64,000 nt of DNA from Tetraselmis striata (taxonomy: Eukaryota > Chlorophyta > Chlorodendrophyceae > Chlorodendrales > Chlorodendraceae): positions 37,887 through 101,886 of the forward strand of contig VCJN01000373.1 of the NCBI GenBank assembly GCA_006384855.1, in the 5' to 3' direction. The first letter of the stretch is position 1, and the number at the start of each line of letters is the position of its first letter. Below are positions 12,045 to 24,739 of the stretch, piece after piece. The notes below the pieces were generated by a model, which worked only from the letters and a program-made list of their open reading frames with translations, was not told where the DNA came from and did no database searches. The position numbers and the translations under genes are program-made.

Positions 12045-12420
12045 CCTGTTGGGCGATATGCAACGTGGGTGGACAGTGCGGAATGCGGCGTGGCACAACA
12101 CGGAGCCCGGACAAAAGGGCCCACCTTGAGACATCATCATGGACATGTCGGAGTACACGGACGTGGTCTTAGCTGGCACAGTGGATGAGGTGATCAAGGG
12201 GGTGCGCCGCACTGTGCGCGAGGTCGCATGCTTGGCTGCGGATCCCGACACCCTCTCATCGCGGGGCACTCCGTGCACCACCCGGGCTCACTAGGAGGCC
12301 TTACTCGCAAGAGATTACCTCGGGGGCATGAGCTTGATGGCGGCACGAGAGCGTGCTCGCCGACTCATCAGACGGCGCGCAGATTCGTGCCCTCAGCCAT
12401 CCCGTGATAACGGGCGAGGG
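12045..12420 (+). mobile_element. Dispersed repeat family, copy A (degraded ORF)
   Basis: Reading on plus from 12139 gives MDMSEYTDVVLAGTVDEVIK and, after more residues and one stop at 12291, HxEALLARDYLGGMSL and AARERARRLIRRR. The same peptide run is readable on the minus strand at 29310-29620 and 46430-46800. Three diverged copies with a shared protein-like reading imply a formerly coding transposable element. I do not recognise the family; the RERARRLIRRR run is basic. Copy A lies directly upstream of other unrecognised open frames. Confidence 0.6.
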
Positions 12421-13730
12421 CGGCGAGCGCGAGAGACGGCGGGAGCCCGGCACTTGAAGGCGGGGCGGGCGTTCGGGAGCGGCCCGGCCGGGCATGGTAT
12501 TGACTCAAGGGCCATGATTGAGACATCTATGGCATCGAGATAGCAGCCGGAGTGCCATTAGGGAGTCGAAGCCATGCAGCGGGAGCATAAGCTACCCGGC
12601 GGCCAGCTCGGTTTGACCCCTGAGGGATGGCTACAAGGACGAAGCGCGCTGCGGAGGCGAGCGGCGGCAAGAGCTCAGGCGGGCGAGATGGGGGCAGCAT
12701 CGGCGGACCGCGGGCGAGGTAAGAAGACCGCCACGGTAGAGTGGGCAATCAACGCCGCAACACGCGGGGTGTTTTTAGCGATGGTGGCAGGTGGAGCCAA
12801 GACCCAGAACCACGACAAAATATTGCGCGGCGCCGGTAGGTGCATTACCGATGTACAAAAAACCCTTTTCGGGGGTGATGGGGCGAGTACTGCATTCGTA
12901 ATCCCCGTACTGCCATTTAGCTGTATTCGTGACGACCCGTAGTTATCCGGAAAACAACACATTACGGATATTGTGATGGAAGGAGGCGGGGTTTGGAAAC
13001 GAAAGAGGAATGCCGGAACCTTGAGCTTCAAGTATGTCGTGCGGGAGCGCTACCTTCGCCCTGACACCTCCGAGAACATGGGGTCGCCCGAGTTCACCGA
13101 GGTGCTGGAACTGTTCAAGGACCGCGTCTACGACGACACGAACATGGCAAGCGCGGCGAAGACATCAGCCTGTCAAAGCTTTGACGGTGGCCCCCCGTCG
13201 AACGGCTGCGGCGGCGGCAACCGCGACAGCTTCAAGAACGCGCGCCCCGCGCGCGAGATGGCGGCGCCACGGACCACCTTCGCCATGGACGTCACCAAGG
13301 ACTCCGGTAGGGCAAGGCGACGAAGGCCGCGGCCCCAATGGCCGGCAAGGCCGAATGATGGGGTGCTCTGCCGTGCCGGCACCAGGCAGCTGCGTTTCGA
13401 GGACACGCCTTTCGGTGTGCCTTATTACTACAAACAACGCTGCATTGGAGTCGTCGCTCGGCATGCGCGGGACTTCCCCACCACTGATCCGCATGTCCGG
13501 GTCGTCGCCCCCCTGCCCTATCCACGCCTAAGTAAACCCCTCCGTCTTCATTTTGTTCTTCTACATCACGACTCTACACCGACTCCCCCGTTCTAACGCG
13601 CCCATCCCGACCGGCCGCGCTATCCCTCTTTGCCGGTCGCTCGCACAAGCAACGGCCTCTCCCGGTCGGCCGGACGAGCCAAGTACTCGCGTGACGCCCG
13701 TTACGAGATCAGCGGTTATAGCACCCTACC
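12421..13730 (+). other. Unrecognised open frames between repeat copy A and the recombinase pseudogene
   Basis: Plus-strand frames at 12574-12942 (with GRGKKTATVEWAINAATRGV) and 12973-13596 (with GSPEFTEVLELFKDRVYDDT) look protein-like but lack a domain I can name. They may be Gag-like or accessory ORFs of the degraded element whose recombinase follows, or parts of repeat copy A. Codon phase between them is not continuous. Confidence 0.35.
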
Positions 13731-13829
13731 TTCCTAGCATCACCTTCGTGCTCTTCATGGCCGCGTCGCCATCACCTGACGAGCGACATCGTCGAACCCT
13801 GCAGCGGCGTACAACGCGCTTCGGCGCGT

Positions 13830-15052
13830 CCATCGCACCATGAAGACGCTTACTCACTTCATCACATACGCCGGGGCAATGGCCATTAAAGCGAGCTTAT
13901 GCGAGGCAGCATCGAAGCTCTGTACGGCATGGACGATTGAGGCACCAAGGTGCTCGACCTCCTGACTACATCGCTCACGGCCAACACCTGCGCAAATTAC
14001 GAGGGCAGAATCCGCCTCTTCGCGAGTTTTGCATCGACGAGGCCGGCGTCTCCCCTCTGACCGGATTGCATCGAGGGCACGCGCGTCCGCTACCTCGCCT
14101 GGATTGCGGAGCGTGACACCATCGGCGCCGGCTCTGTGCAGCCATACCTCTCCGCCATCAACACCTTCCTCCGTCACACCGGTCGAGACGACGCCCCGGC
14201 TACTGGTCTCTCCATCATCGACATGAAGCGCGCGCTGCAAATCCGTCAACTCAAGACGAGCGAGGAGCTTCGTTCGGCGCCCCCCTACTACTGCCGTGCG
14301 ACATCATCACCTACATCCTCGACGTCTTTGCTGCCCTTCCCATGACCACCACAGACTTCGGCAACATCATTCGTAACGGCGGGCGCAACGCTGTGTTCGA
14401 CGTTTCTGTTTTACTTCCGTGGTGAGTCCAACGTCTACTCCTGGCGACACCACGACATGGCCGTCGACGCCCACAACACCTTTTCGTCAAACGCGAGGAG
14501 GCGGAGCGCAAGCGTCGAGACGGGTTCAAGCCCCTACTTCAAATCCCTGCTACCGCCGTAGGTGCCCACTTGGACAGCCCTTCCGCGCCGCTTCGTCATC
14601 TATACCGCGACGCGGCGTTTCGGGCACCCCCCTCCGCCAAGCAACCAGACCGATAATGGGCGCTCCCCGGCGACGGTGCTATCCCATCCTTTACGTTGCA
14701 CGCTGCTTACCTCGGCGACTGGCTCAAGCGGGCCGTCGGCCGCATCCATCGACCCCCCCCCCCCCCCCCCCCCAAAGGCTTCGTGTGGCCCTCGCACTGC
14801 TTACGGAAGGGAGCGGCGTCGAGCGCAAACGTAGTTGGCGTGACGACTCCGGAAAAAATCGCCGTTGGGGCGGATGGACCCGCAATTCTGCGGTAATCAA
14901 CGACTACATCGACCCGACTACGACGCCTACCCGCGCCGCGCCGCGTGTCTTTTCGACTGGTTCTCTCTTACGGTGGTCCTTCGAAGTCTTCTCGGCAGCG
15001 CCCCAGCGCCGTCAGGCGCCGCCCCGCCCCCTCCACAGTCATGAAGACCGAG
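13830..15052 (+). pseudogene. Degraded tyrosine recombinase (split-direct-repeat element family), copy 1
   Basis: The frame at 14065-14345 reads RVRYLAWIAERDTIGAGSVQ then PYLSAINTFLRHTGRDD, a SAM-like core-binding domain of tyrosine recombinases. Further on, 14795-14940 reads CLRKGAASSANVVGV and then GGWTRNSAVINDYIDP, which match the C-terminal catalytic segments (Arg box, Trp, Tyr nucleophile) of copy 2 at 47.3-48.2 kb. Frames change several times. A 21-base poly-C run (14753-14773) interrupts the catalytic part. This is a dead relative of the copy-2 element; I could not find its terminal repeats. Confidence 0.7.
14753..14773 (+). repeat. Poly-C tract (21 C) within the recombinase pseudogene
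   Basis: The run splits the reading frame of the recombinase between the core-binding and catalytic regions. Confidence 0.85.
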
Positions 15053-15850
15053 GTGGTTAATCTCCCTTGCCTACCTCCCTTTGAAATGTTTAGAGCTGTG
15101 TTCTTTGGGTTTCTTTGTCTCCCTTAACCCTGGGGTATGCGGGTGTCGACACCGGCTGCCCGCGGCCTACTGTGCGCCATGCCAATTTGATGTGGCGGCC
15201 ACGGAGTGATTCACGCCCGCCGGGCAGTAATGTGTACTTTCTTTTCTTAACCTCCTTACTATCACTGGCACGTGCGTCGCAATCACACGAGTATCCGCTG
15301 CGGCACGTACACGGGGGTACCGTTATTGTGGTGTCCGACGCGCCGGATCCTGGAGAGGAGGCCATGCTGTCGACCGCCGCCATGCGGCGGCGTCGGGCGA
15401 GTGGGGCGGTGGAGAATTGTGGTCTTCGGTGAGGAAAAGTGGCGGCGGATGACCGTTCTCGGACAGGCTATTGACTGGGGTGCATAATATCAAACCATGG
15501 GTCAAAACAATTGAACGACCTGATGAATCAAATACATGATCAGTACAAAGCCAAGATACATGTGCTTGAGCAGTGAAAGGAAAACTTTAGCACTTTGCGT
15601 GCCGCCCTCGGCAAAAACATAAATTGTTCCACTGCCGCCCTCCTCCTTCCCGGATACAAAATGTTTACGGGACCATGCCTCGTCTCGCAGGAAAGCCATT
15701 GGGCGGCATGACTCATGATAGAGGTCCGTAAGTAAAGGGCGCCTATGCCAGCACGGAGTCGCTTCCGGTCCCGGCCCACCTTACCCCGGACGTCCTTATC
15801 TTTCGCCCAACCGCCACAAACCACATACTTAACGGGGACCTACCTCCCGC
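15053..15850. other. No recognisable gene
   Basis: Short open stretches on both strands only. Nothing is supported. Confidence 0.5.
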
Positions 15851-15899
15851 AGCTCCGCGCACGACGCCCGAGAAATCCAAACATAACATAGTAATTCGC

Positions 15900-18830
15900 T
15901 ACATCGTCTCCACCAACGAGACTGCCACATGAAGGCCGGCTCTCCGCGCGTCATAGGAGGAGACTTCCAACTCCATATCACAGCCCCAACAAAAAGCATA
16001 TACAGCCCCTAGCGGACGCCGGCATGACACAGTGAGACCACGAGGTGCCCACGTTCATTCCAGCGAACACCCTTGTCGACCATTAGCACCTTGGGGGCGC
16101 ATCCCCACACCGCCACAGCCTCACAGCAGAAACCTTTGAACCGGATTTTTGCTGCGATCACAAAGGCCTGACGACTAGCCCCCCGAGCGCCTCTCTCCAC
16201 CCCGAGCCGCCTGCGGCGCCCCCGCCGCCGGGATAAACCACGCGCAAATATCAATTCACTCTCCCGATAGCCCTAGATGTAGCGGCTACGTACCAATACA
16301 GCACTGCCAAAAACGAACAAATCGCCCAGCAATTCATTCAGTCTTGGTCGGGGGCCTGCACATATCACACCACAACAGATATCAACGATATGGCAACCAA
16401 CCTCTTGGCCCTCCTCAACCTACACCTTGACTACGCGGCAAAAATTTTACGGCCCACAAAGCCAACCCCGGACCCCTCCGCCACCCCTAAGCCGCGCCTC
16501 CCCGGCGGACACCTCCCCATCTATCTCCCCATCAAGCACAAACATCGTGTTATCCGGCGCCTCCGCAGACTCACCAGAGACGCGCGACGCCTCACGGCTC
16601 CGAAACCAGGCACCCGGGACGCCGTAATCAACGCCATAAACGTGTTGTGCGCGACAGAGTCCGGGGCATTCTTAAGCCCCACAGCGGAGACACGCCCCTC
16701 GCACCGGACGCCATACTTACCAAGTGTCGCAAACGCACGAACCACGAGATAAAAATCGCCACAAGAAAATACGACGCGCGCCGCAAAAAAAACCGAAAAA
16801 TCATACGACTACGCGCCAACCCCCGTATCTTCCTTAACGCATGAGCCCAATGACAGAAGAGTACTACCCCCCGGATGACGCATTCAGACAACACCACAGC
16901 CAAAGGCCCCACAACCGACCCGGTGAGGGCTGCCATAGAATAAAGCCACTACGCCGCACAACTCAACAAAGCCACCCCCGACACTCCGTGAACACCCCCG
17001 CCTTGGGAACTTCTAGCTACCAACACCTACCCATTCAAGATCGAAGCAAAGGGCGACCCTAACGTTTGTCTCTCATCCCAATACTCCCGCAGCCTGCTGC
17101 ACGAGACCAAACGCTTCCTCAATACCGGAAATTCCCCATGCCCGGACTTAACCCCGAACGAAATCGGACCTCGTTCGGAATCCAATGGCAACAAGCCTGG
17201 CAACTAGACGAATAATCCATTATTGATACGCGGAATCCGGACCATACGCACTCAATGCATGCCATCGCATTCGAACCAGAGTCGAAACCCCGGAATTCTC
17301 CCACGCTCGCTCAACATGCCGCGTGGCACCCCCCACAAACACCTAGTAGAAAGCAAACTCGCCACCATCAACCCGCACCCATACTCCCTCCTCGGGGAGC
17401 GAGGGGGGCGGGGGGGGGGGATTTACTTCAGCGTCCGGGACGCACACCAACTACTAGCAGTGCTTCACAAACCAAACGGCATAGTCTGCCATATCCTCGA
17501 CCGCCGAAGGGTCGACCACCTCCACTTTCTCTTCAGACCGGACAGAACAAACGATACGTTTGCAGAAGAGGTTTATGCGGTCCTAGGCAGAGTAGGCCGA
17601 GTAGTTACGAGTGGCAACGACAATTCCTAACACCGAATCCGAAGGAACGTATGGGCCACGGACGTCCGCTTTACACTGGCAATCATGACCGTCCTCCGCG
17701 CCCGCAAATACCTTTTCAGCGATCCCTTCCATAAATTGATCTACACCTCCCAGTATCACAGCTTGTACCACGAAGATGTAGTTTTCGGCGCTAGCCCCGC
17801 CCCCAACGACCTGTGCTTGTGGGCTGACACGTCCCTCGCCAACCCCGAGTACGATGACAAACGCATGTTGAAAGTGGTGCAACACGTACGCTCTCCGCAG
17901 CATGCACGCTCCGCGACACGAGTCTACCGCCACAATGCTCTTCCTCCCCGAGTGGACAGACACGTTTTACAACAAAGATCATCTCCTCAACCACCTCTAC
18001 TTAGATGCAGAAACTGTGCGAGCTCCCTGCGGATCTCACCAAATTCCGGCCCCATACCAACACCCCCAGATAGCCCCGGACAAGAACCTCGGCACCAAAT
18101 GGCCGGTGGTAGTGTACTTAGTGGCTTCCGCCCCCTACCTGAAACACATAAACGCAGAAGTAGTTTCAACTACGATGACAGCTGCCCTCCGGGCCATATA
18201 CCCCGGCCGCACTCCGAACTTCCACCTCAACACCACCCAATGGCATGTAGGCTCGGCCGCAGCCAGAGCCGCAACATCATGCCCATGTTTTCCCAAACCG
18301 CCCCGCAACTGGCAAATACGACCGCCACACCGGAACTCCGCCCGCTGACAACACCAATCCCGTCCACACAACCCTTGGAACGACGGACGATCGAAACGCT
18401 TCACATACACTGACGGCTCCCATATCCACCGCGGCGGAGTGCTGGTGGGAATCGGCGCCGGGGTTTACACGCCGGGCAATAAACCCATCGAAGTGGGAGT
18501 GGACGCAGACGAAATTCGCCGCACCATCACCAAAGCCGAACTGGCCGCTATCTCGATGTCAGTGGAGTCTAAACTTCCGGAGCACATCCTCTCAGATAGC
18601 GTTGTCGCCCTTCACCTAGCTAATAGAACGCACGATGTACCGCCCGGTCACCTTCCGACACCACGCTCACAAAATACTACTCGAACACATAGTGCACCAA
18701 CTCAGACACCGAGTGGATGTTGGACTCCGAACCATCCTCCAAAAAGTCAAAGCCCACATTGGCGTCGAAGGCTGAATCAGTCAGCCAGCCTTAGAGGCTT
18801 TACTTACAAAACCAAATGCTAAGTGGACAG
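15900..18830 (+). mobile_element. Degraded LINE-like element with endonuclease remnant, Dam-like domain and RNase H
   Basis: Order on plus: RVIGGDFQLH at about 15947, like the VxGGDFN motif of APE endonucleases of non-LTR elements; a linker (16390-16752, then 16647-16844 in another frame); a segment at 17685-18300 with LANPEYDDKRMLKVVQHV and LPEWTDTFYNKDHLLNHLYL, similar to the Dam-like domain of the gypsy element at 40.4-40.8 kb; then FTYTDGSHIHRGG at about 18397 and EHIVHQLRHRVDV with KVKAHIGVEG near 18690-18770, a type-I RNase H with its DGS motif and C-terminal AH motif. Reading frames shift at least five times. No reverse-transcriptase YxDD motif was found, so the RT is lost or too decayed. 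Family assignment rests on the EN and RNase H motifs. Confidence 0.55.
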
Positions 18831-19149
18831 CAAAGGTAGATTCCGAAAGCTACAGGTAGCTATTAGTCAGAGCTGAAAACAAAAGATGAAAATGCAAAGA
18901 GAGCCGCGCTGAGCGGACAGTCTCATATCCCAGGGGATCAAATCACATGTGCATATTCAGAGAGATGTTACAACTACATGCTATAGGAAGCCGTGAATAC
19001 ATCCAGCGAAAAAAAAACATCCGGAGATGTACTCAAATCAGCCCTTCTTATTGACAATAGGGCAGTAATGCCTGACGTGGCCAAAACGCGCCACATCCAT
19101 ATGGGCGACGACACCGCCACCAGGAGGTTGATAGCCAGAATGGCTACTT

Positions 19150-20060
19150 TATTGTGTTAGTAAGTTGTTGGCCATGATAACATAGGCCATCGCCAGGGGA
19201 TCGAAACTATTTTGATAACCTCGACCGCCATAGTGACCACCGCCGCCGCCACCATGACCACCACGCTTGCCGCCGTTTCCACGACAACCACCGCCACTAC
19301 GACCGCCTCCTCATGTGTTGGCGTTGGCCTGATCTGCCTTAAGAACAATAGAGGGCTTCGTCAGCTTGATAGCTTTACGAGCTCTTTCTTAGGGGACAAA
19401 TTTGTCCCTAAATCATATTTGGGCCGCAAATATGATCATCTACGATACATGTTGGCAATCTCGTCGGAGGAAAACTTATGACGGAGACACATGATAATGG
19501 CTTCTTCGTATGTGGTGCGAAGCAGGATTCCTAAGAAAGCGAGGGACGGCCCACTCTGAAGTGGACGACTTTATCTCCTCTACATGGACGGGGCGCTTCG
19601 CAGGAATAACCTCCTTCTTCATATCGGAATTGGATTGAATTATGCTACCATAGAGCTGCCAAGTGATACAAAGAACGAGCGCCATGAACTGAAGCTTCTG
19701 GGTACGGAAAACGTGAGTTCTACCAGTGTTCTTCTCCTTGAAACCCTCAGGAGGCTGGGAAAGATCCCGAGGAAGCAGCTTAGAGTCGCTGCCGAACTCG
19801 TCGTCGGAGTCCTCCTCCTCCTCCATGCGCCGAGCGCGTTTTGAACGACGAGTAGCAGAAGGAACATGTGGACTGAAGGAGCCTCCGCCTTGCCTTTGGC
19901 TCCCTCCGGAACTTTGTTGGCCTCCTCGCCCTTGAGAATGAAAACATCCAACTGCGCCTCCAGCGCATACCTGCGGGCGGTTTGGTTGTCGAAATTGAAA
20001 TTGAAATTGAAATTGAAATTGAAATTGAAATTGATTACAACGTCTAGTCTGCTGCATCCA
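19150..20060 (-). pseudogene. Degraded Gag-like or RGG-box protein
   Basis: The minus-strand frame from 20057 contains a Gln/Phe repeat (from the GAAATT microsatellite), an acidic run EEEEDSDDEFGSDS and a helical C-terminal part. After a frameshift near 19490, EAIIMCLRHKFSSDEIANMY continues, then ADQANANT, a stop, and a Gly/Arg-rich tail (GGGRSGGGCRGNGGKRGG) ending near 19157. Helical domain plus RGG tail fits a Gag-like nucleocapsid protein, but an RGG-type RNA-binding protein is equally possible. Frameshift and stop show it is dead. Confidence 0.35.
19991..20033. repeat. (GAAATT)n microsatellite, about 7 units
   Basis: Seven tandem GAAATT hexamers. Read on minus they encode a (Gln-Phe)n run inside the overlapping open frame. 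Confidence 0.95.
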
Positions 20061-20408
20061 CTCGCTCAGACTGAGTTGTTCTTAGGACCTGCTATCTCTA
20101 ACCACAGTGGGGAACACGAAGTGTTATCACAGTTCAAGCTATCGGCCATCCTCTCATGTTTCCTAGCCCCTCCTCCTTCAAGTGGGCTATAGCTAAGACA
20201 GCAGCGCCCCCCTGCTGTCCCTACCTAAGTCAGACCCATCCCATGCAGAGCTCAGCAGGCACGCTAAGGCAGCCAAATGCGTCCCGCCTGCTGCTACTGA
20301 GGTGTGATGGGGGAGGGGAGCTGACCGGAATAGCTGCATGGTGCTCAGTATTTATGTACTGCTGAGCCGGCTAGTTTGGGGGGGTGGGGGCTATAATGTC
20401 CTCCATTT

Positions 20409-21960
20409 CTAATATTTTTTGGCACAGTACACTGCATTTAATGGCATGATGACTTCGTCTCGTGCCTGTACCAAGCCCGCGGGTCTAGCGATACACTGTT
20501 TGTAATACTTGCGGGGAAGAGTGCTGGTAAAATCGAAAAATGCATTCCGGGCGTACCGGCTAAAACCGCCCGCAGTTCTTGGGTTGAGGCGCTGATAGCC
20601 GCGGGCGTGCGTCCGGCTTGGGGTTGGGTGCCTTGCCTGCGGAGCATCCGCATACGGCCCACTTGCGGCTGTATGGGGGTCGTCCGGCGCGGGGGGCGGC
20701 GTGGGCGATGAGCCTCTGCCGCGAGCTGGGCCAGGTGGGACGCCTGGGCTGGTGTGCTGGTTGTGGAGGTATGCTCGAGGGGTTGGTGGCCTCTGAGGCC
20801 TCTCTTGTCGCGGTGGGGGCTTGGGCTGCGGCCGGTGGAGCCGGCTTGGGTTGCGGGGCTGGATCAACGCTTGTCGCTGGCTGATCTTCCGGTGGCGGGT
20901 CTTCGCCGTCCCTCTCCGTGTCGTGAGGGGCTGCGGCGGTCGGGGGGTGGGCCTCTTGTAGCTGGCTAGTTGGTGGTGGCGGGAGCTCCCGGGGGAGCTG
21001 GCCATGGTGCATCGCCGATTGGTCGGCTGTAGTCGGCGCCGTTTGGTGAATAGTCGCCGGCCTCTCCCGCCTACGCAGGTGCATGGTTCTGGCTGCGACG
21101 AGTTTCGCGTCGGATCCGGTGTTAGTGGCGAGTCGAGCTCTGCTCACTACCCCAGTCGGAGAGGCGGCAGCCGGCATAGGGGCGCGTCCGGGTCACCGCC
21201 CGGACGTCGTGCCCGAGCTTGGGGCCGAGGGTACGGATGGGTTCAGAAGGATACGGCGCATGTCGACCCCCGTCGCACGGTTGCGGGTCGCCAGATCGCT
21301 GAATAGCATGGCGACTTGTGTGGCACAGTCGGTACCAGGGGGCTGGCGGATCGGGGGCTGGCGGGACTGGCGGCGCAAAACGCGGCGGAGACGGCGGATA
21401 GCAGATGGGGGTCGGGTGCCTGTGAATTCCTTTGCGGCAATGGTAGTTGGGATTTTGAGGGGTTGGGCTCTGCCGCTGCGCGGCGTATCGATAGGGCCGC
21501 CGACCGCGGCCTCCTGTTGCTCCTCGGGTCTGTTGGTGTCCATGTTGGCTGTTCTCACTGGTAGTCTCATGTGGAGCTTGCTCTTCACGCCGCTGTACCG
21601 TTGCGTGCCTGCAACCATACCATCCTGAGCGCAGGCCGGCAGTTGGCATGGGGCGGGCAACAAGTGGAAGTCGGGTGCCTGCGATTTTGTAGTGATGGCA
21701 GTTCGGATCTTGGGGAGTTGGGTCTTGCCGCCACGCGGCGTATCGAGAGCGGCGCCGACCGCGGCCTTCTGTTGCTCATCGGGTCTGTTGATGTCCATGG
21801 TGGCTGTATTAGTGAAGATCTCCTGTGGAGCCTGCTCTTCACGCCTATGTGGGCACTGGCCGGCAGTTGGCCTGGTGGTGGATCGTCCGGTCGTCGGGCG
21901 GTCCACTGTTTCATAGAAGTACATTACCATCACCAGTAGAGCCGCGCCGGCTCGCCAGGA
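20409..21960 (-). pseudogene. Pro/Gln-rich repeat-containing ORF, probably mobile-element debris
   Basis: The minus-strand frame 21933-21193 (246 codons) contains an internal duplication of about 65 residues: NRPDEQQKAAVGAALDTPRG and NRPEEQQEAAVGGPIDTPRS sit in equivalent positions with similar flanks, so about 250 bp of DNA is repeated. Downstream frames (21177-20560 and 21005-20409) are Pro/Ala-rich without domains. I do not recognise the protein. Low complexity and lack of splice sites suggest a Gag or ORF1-like remnant. Confidence 0.3.
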
Positions 21961-22611
21961 TTTAGTACATACGCAGTACTTCGCCCGATGTTAAGGGCCG
22001 GCTGGAAAGTGAGAAGTTTTTCGGTTTAGTTGTCGATGAGCATGCAGTAGTGCTCACGAAATCTCTCTCCTTATTTGTAGAGAGTAGCATCTCATCGGCA
22101 GATTTGATGCCGCGAGAAGCCTCCTTGATAGCGTCGTCTAGTTGAGTAACGCGTCTATCGAACGGGGACATACCCTCCGAAGGGCCAGCCTTGTGGTCGT
22201 TATTCCTCCAAGCTTACTTATATGCATGGGGATACTAGTAAGATGATGGCCGCAAGTTGCTTTTTAAGCGGTTGAATTTGGTCATTGTGCTCAGATTCGT
22301 GACAAATCGAGTGAACGGAAATCAGAGCGCCGGTAGGCACGGCGAGAGAATGAGCAATCACACTTACTGCAGCCGCCGCATTCTATGCGGCGGGCTATAA
22401 TTATACGGAAAACCGGCATTTTCAAATGCCCCGCCGGTCTCATCCAGCTATACTCCGCATGCCGCGTACAACTAAATCCACGACATTTGAAAACGCTAAG
22501 TTATTCAATCGCCGGTTCGGCGCCCCCGGTCCCATGACTACGAGTAGTTTTCACTCATAGCGCACAAGCCGTGCTGTTGGAAAATAATTCGGTCATTGAC
22601 GTTCAATTATG

Positions 22612-22690
22612 AGTCTTGCAGAATGCTTCTGCAATTTGCTTCTTGAGCGTCGTCTACCCACTCCAGGCATGGCTTTCCGTAAGTTGTTAT
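22612..22690. repeat. Short dispersed repeat, partner at 59685-59753
   Basis: GCAGAATGCTTCTGCAATTT and the following bases through GGCTTTCCGTAAGTTG resemble GCAGAATGCATCGGCGATTT through GGCTTTCGGTAACTG at 59685-59753, with indels. Two diverged copies in one window suggest a small mobile-element remnant. Confidence 0.4.
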
Positions 22691-22699
22691 TCATTTTTA

Positions 22700-22955
22700 C
22701 ATCAGGGTTGTAACATATGCGCACTACAAACAAAACTAACAACAACTATAAAAGGTTGCCAACAAAAGAGAGACATAAGCCTGAAACCAAGGTCGAGCAA
22801 GAGGCCAGGGAGCCAAGAACCAAGGAAGAGCCAAGGGAACTACGAAGTCGCCAAGCTGCCAGGAACCAAAGGGTCAAGTGAAGCACTGAAGCCAAGGAAC
22901 GACCAAAAAGACCGAAAGGGAACATGAAACCAATAGGGACCACCGCCCCGGGGTA
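22700..22955. other. Lys/Glu-rich open stretch, no gene called
   Basis: The AAG/CCAAG-rich tract gives open frames on both strands through low complexity. No domain is visible. Confidence 0.4.
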
Positions 22956-22960
22956 GGCCA

Positions 22961-24736
22961 TCAGCCGCGGCGAGTACGCTTGCAGCCAATGACCCGGGTC
23001 ATAGCAACATAGGCCAACGAGCGACGTGACGCAGGCGCCGGAGCACCATCATGTGCCGCGCGCGCCTCCGCGAGCCCGCCAAGAAGGTTGTCTGCATGTG
23101 CCATGTTGATGAGCAAGGAGAAACGGCGGCGCCACGTAGACAAGAGCTGGCCGATTTTTTGGCCAGTGTGTGTGTGGCTAGCTTTCGCAGCTCCATCAAG
23201 AAGGACTCAGCGTGCGGGGCCAACGAGCCAAACTCGGAAACGACGAAAGGAACAAAGCGAAGCATGCCGGTGGCGTTTCGGACACCCTCGTCAAACTTCT
23301 GGATTTGTGGCGCAATGCAGTCGTTGGATCCGAGCTTGACACGCCGAGGATAGGGGCAATGGTGGTATCGACAGCAACCGTGTTCCCGCGGATACCACCA
23401 TACCCAAAAAGCCCAACATCGGCCGGCCGGCCGTCGCTGCCCTCCGGAAGAGAAACAAGCACCGACGGGTCCGTGAAGATCTGGACACCCATGCCCAGGG
23501 CGGACATCACGGCGTGGCAAACGTCGGAAAGGCCATGTGCCGCCCACTCGTGTGCGCCGGCGTGATTGGAGTCGCCCCCAGAGCAACGTGCCACGTGATC
23601 AGTGTACACGACCGCCTAAGCTGAAGGAGTGAATTCCACACCAACATCCTCAAAACGGGCCAGCATGTCTTGCACCGAGAAGGAGCAAAAAAGCACAAGA
23701 GCATGGCTCGCTAAGGGAGAGGACGGGAGCCGCCGGAAGGCCAAATAATGGGCGGCAAGCGGCAACGCGGAACATGGAATCGTAGTACTCAGATGAACGC
23801 TCACGGACTTCACCAAGTTAGGCGACCCTAATTTGGAGGATCAGTTACCAAGAACGTTGTCGCATCGCGTAAGAGGCGGCCTCGGAAGCGGCTGCTGTCA
23901 GGGCCACTTGCATGCATACGCGCAGCAAGCTTTGCGAAGCGGACCGTGTGGATGCGGTGGCTCAAGGTTTCCTGGACTTTCTGCATGGAGTGCAAGGGGA
24001 AGTCTGAGTAATGCGGGATAGCTTGGAGGTCGGCCGCCGAGCGCATCGCACACGCCGGCTCAGCCCCGGCGGCCGAGCAGCCGGCACGGGCAACGTGGGA
24101 GCGCTTGGTCGGAGGGGAGCAACTTTAGGGCAGAGGCCAGCGGCCCCGCTAGATCCTCGAGCATAGCGTCTCCACTGACGCTCGTCAACGACACGGGTAT
24201 ATATGAGCAGCGCGAAGCTCGACAGCCCACATCGGCGCCGACACGTTGGCGCCGGGGTCAGGCGCCAACGTTGGCGTGGCCAAAGCCTGGTGAATCGAGG
24301 ACGCCCCAACAAGGTAGAGGCTATGAGGGCTGGATACGCCTGACGGCTCGGAAAGGAACGCCCCGGCGTCGCTCAGGGTGGCGTGTTGAGCACGGAGGAA
24401 AGTCACAGCTTGGCCAACCACAAGGGCGGCAACGCCGATGTGGGAGGCATCTGCGATAACCACATTATCGCCGATGCCGAGGCCCCCAAATTGGACCGGG
24501 AGGAACAATTGCGTGCGCATGGAGGGCGTATCCAAGAGGTCCGGGCTAACACACCAAATGCCGGCGAGCGTTGAAAACGCGGCGGCGTCTAGATCTTCAA
24601 GGAAGGACGTAGTAGTGTCGCCATACCCCTCAGAGCGACCCACGCCCTGAGGCGTGGAGCGGAGGTGGTGGCCGAAACGACGGCCGCAAACTTGCAGCAA
24701 ACGAGTACCAGTGTGGGAGTGGAAGTGGGCGGCCAA
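22961..24736 (-). pseudogene. C-terminal region of a LINE-type reverse transcriptase polyprotein, frameshifted
   Basis: The minus-strand frame 24736-24185 reads LFLPVQFGGLGIGDNVVIAD and continues with an Ala-rich helix, the pattern found just after the RT domain in many plant and algal LINEs. Downstream, 23609-23340 reads GRPADVGLFGYGG and NTVAVDTTIAP, and another frame (23330-23150) reads FDEGVRNATGMLRFVPFVVS then EFGSLAPHAESFLMELRKLA, the typical last domain. These pieces are in different frames, so the gene is dead. RT catalytic motifs lie outside or are lost. Confidence 0.6.
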
Positions 24737-24739
24737 ACC

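Noticed and set aside
18930..19150. Possible RNA gene in the gap after the LINE-like element
   Set aside because: No conserved box or pairing seen.
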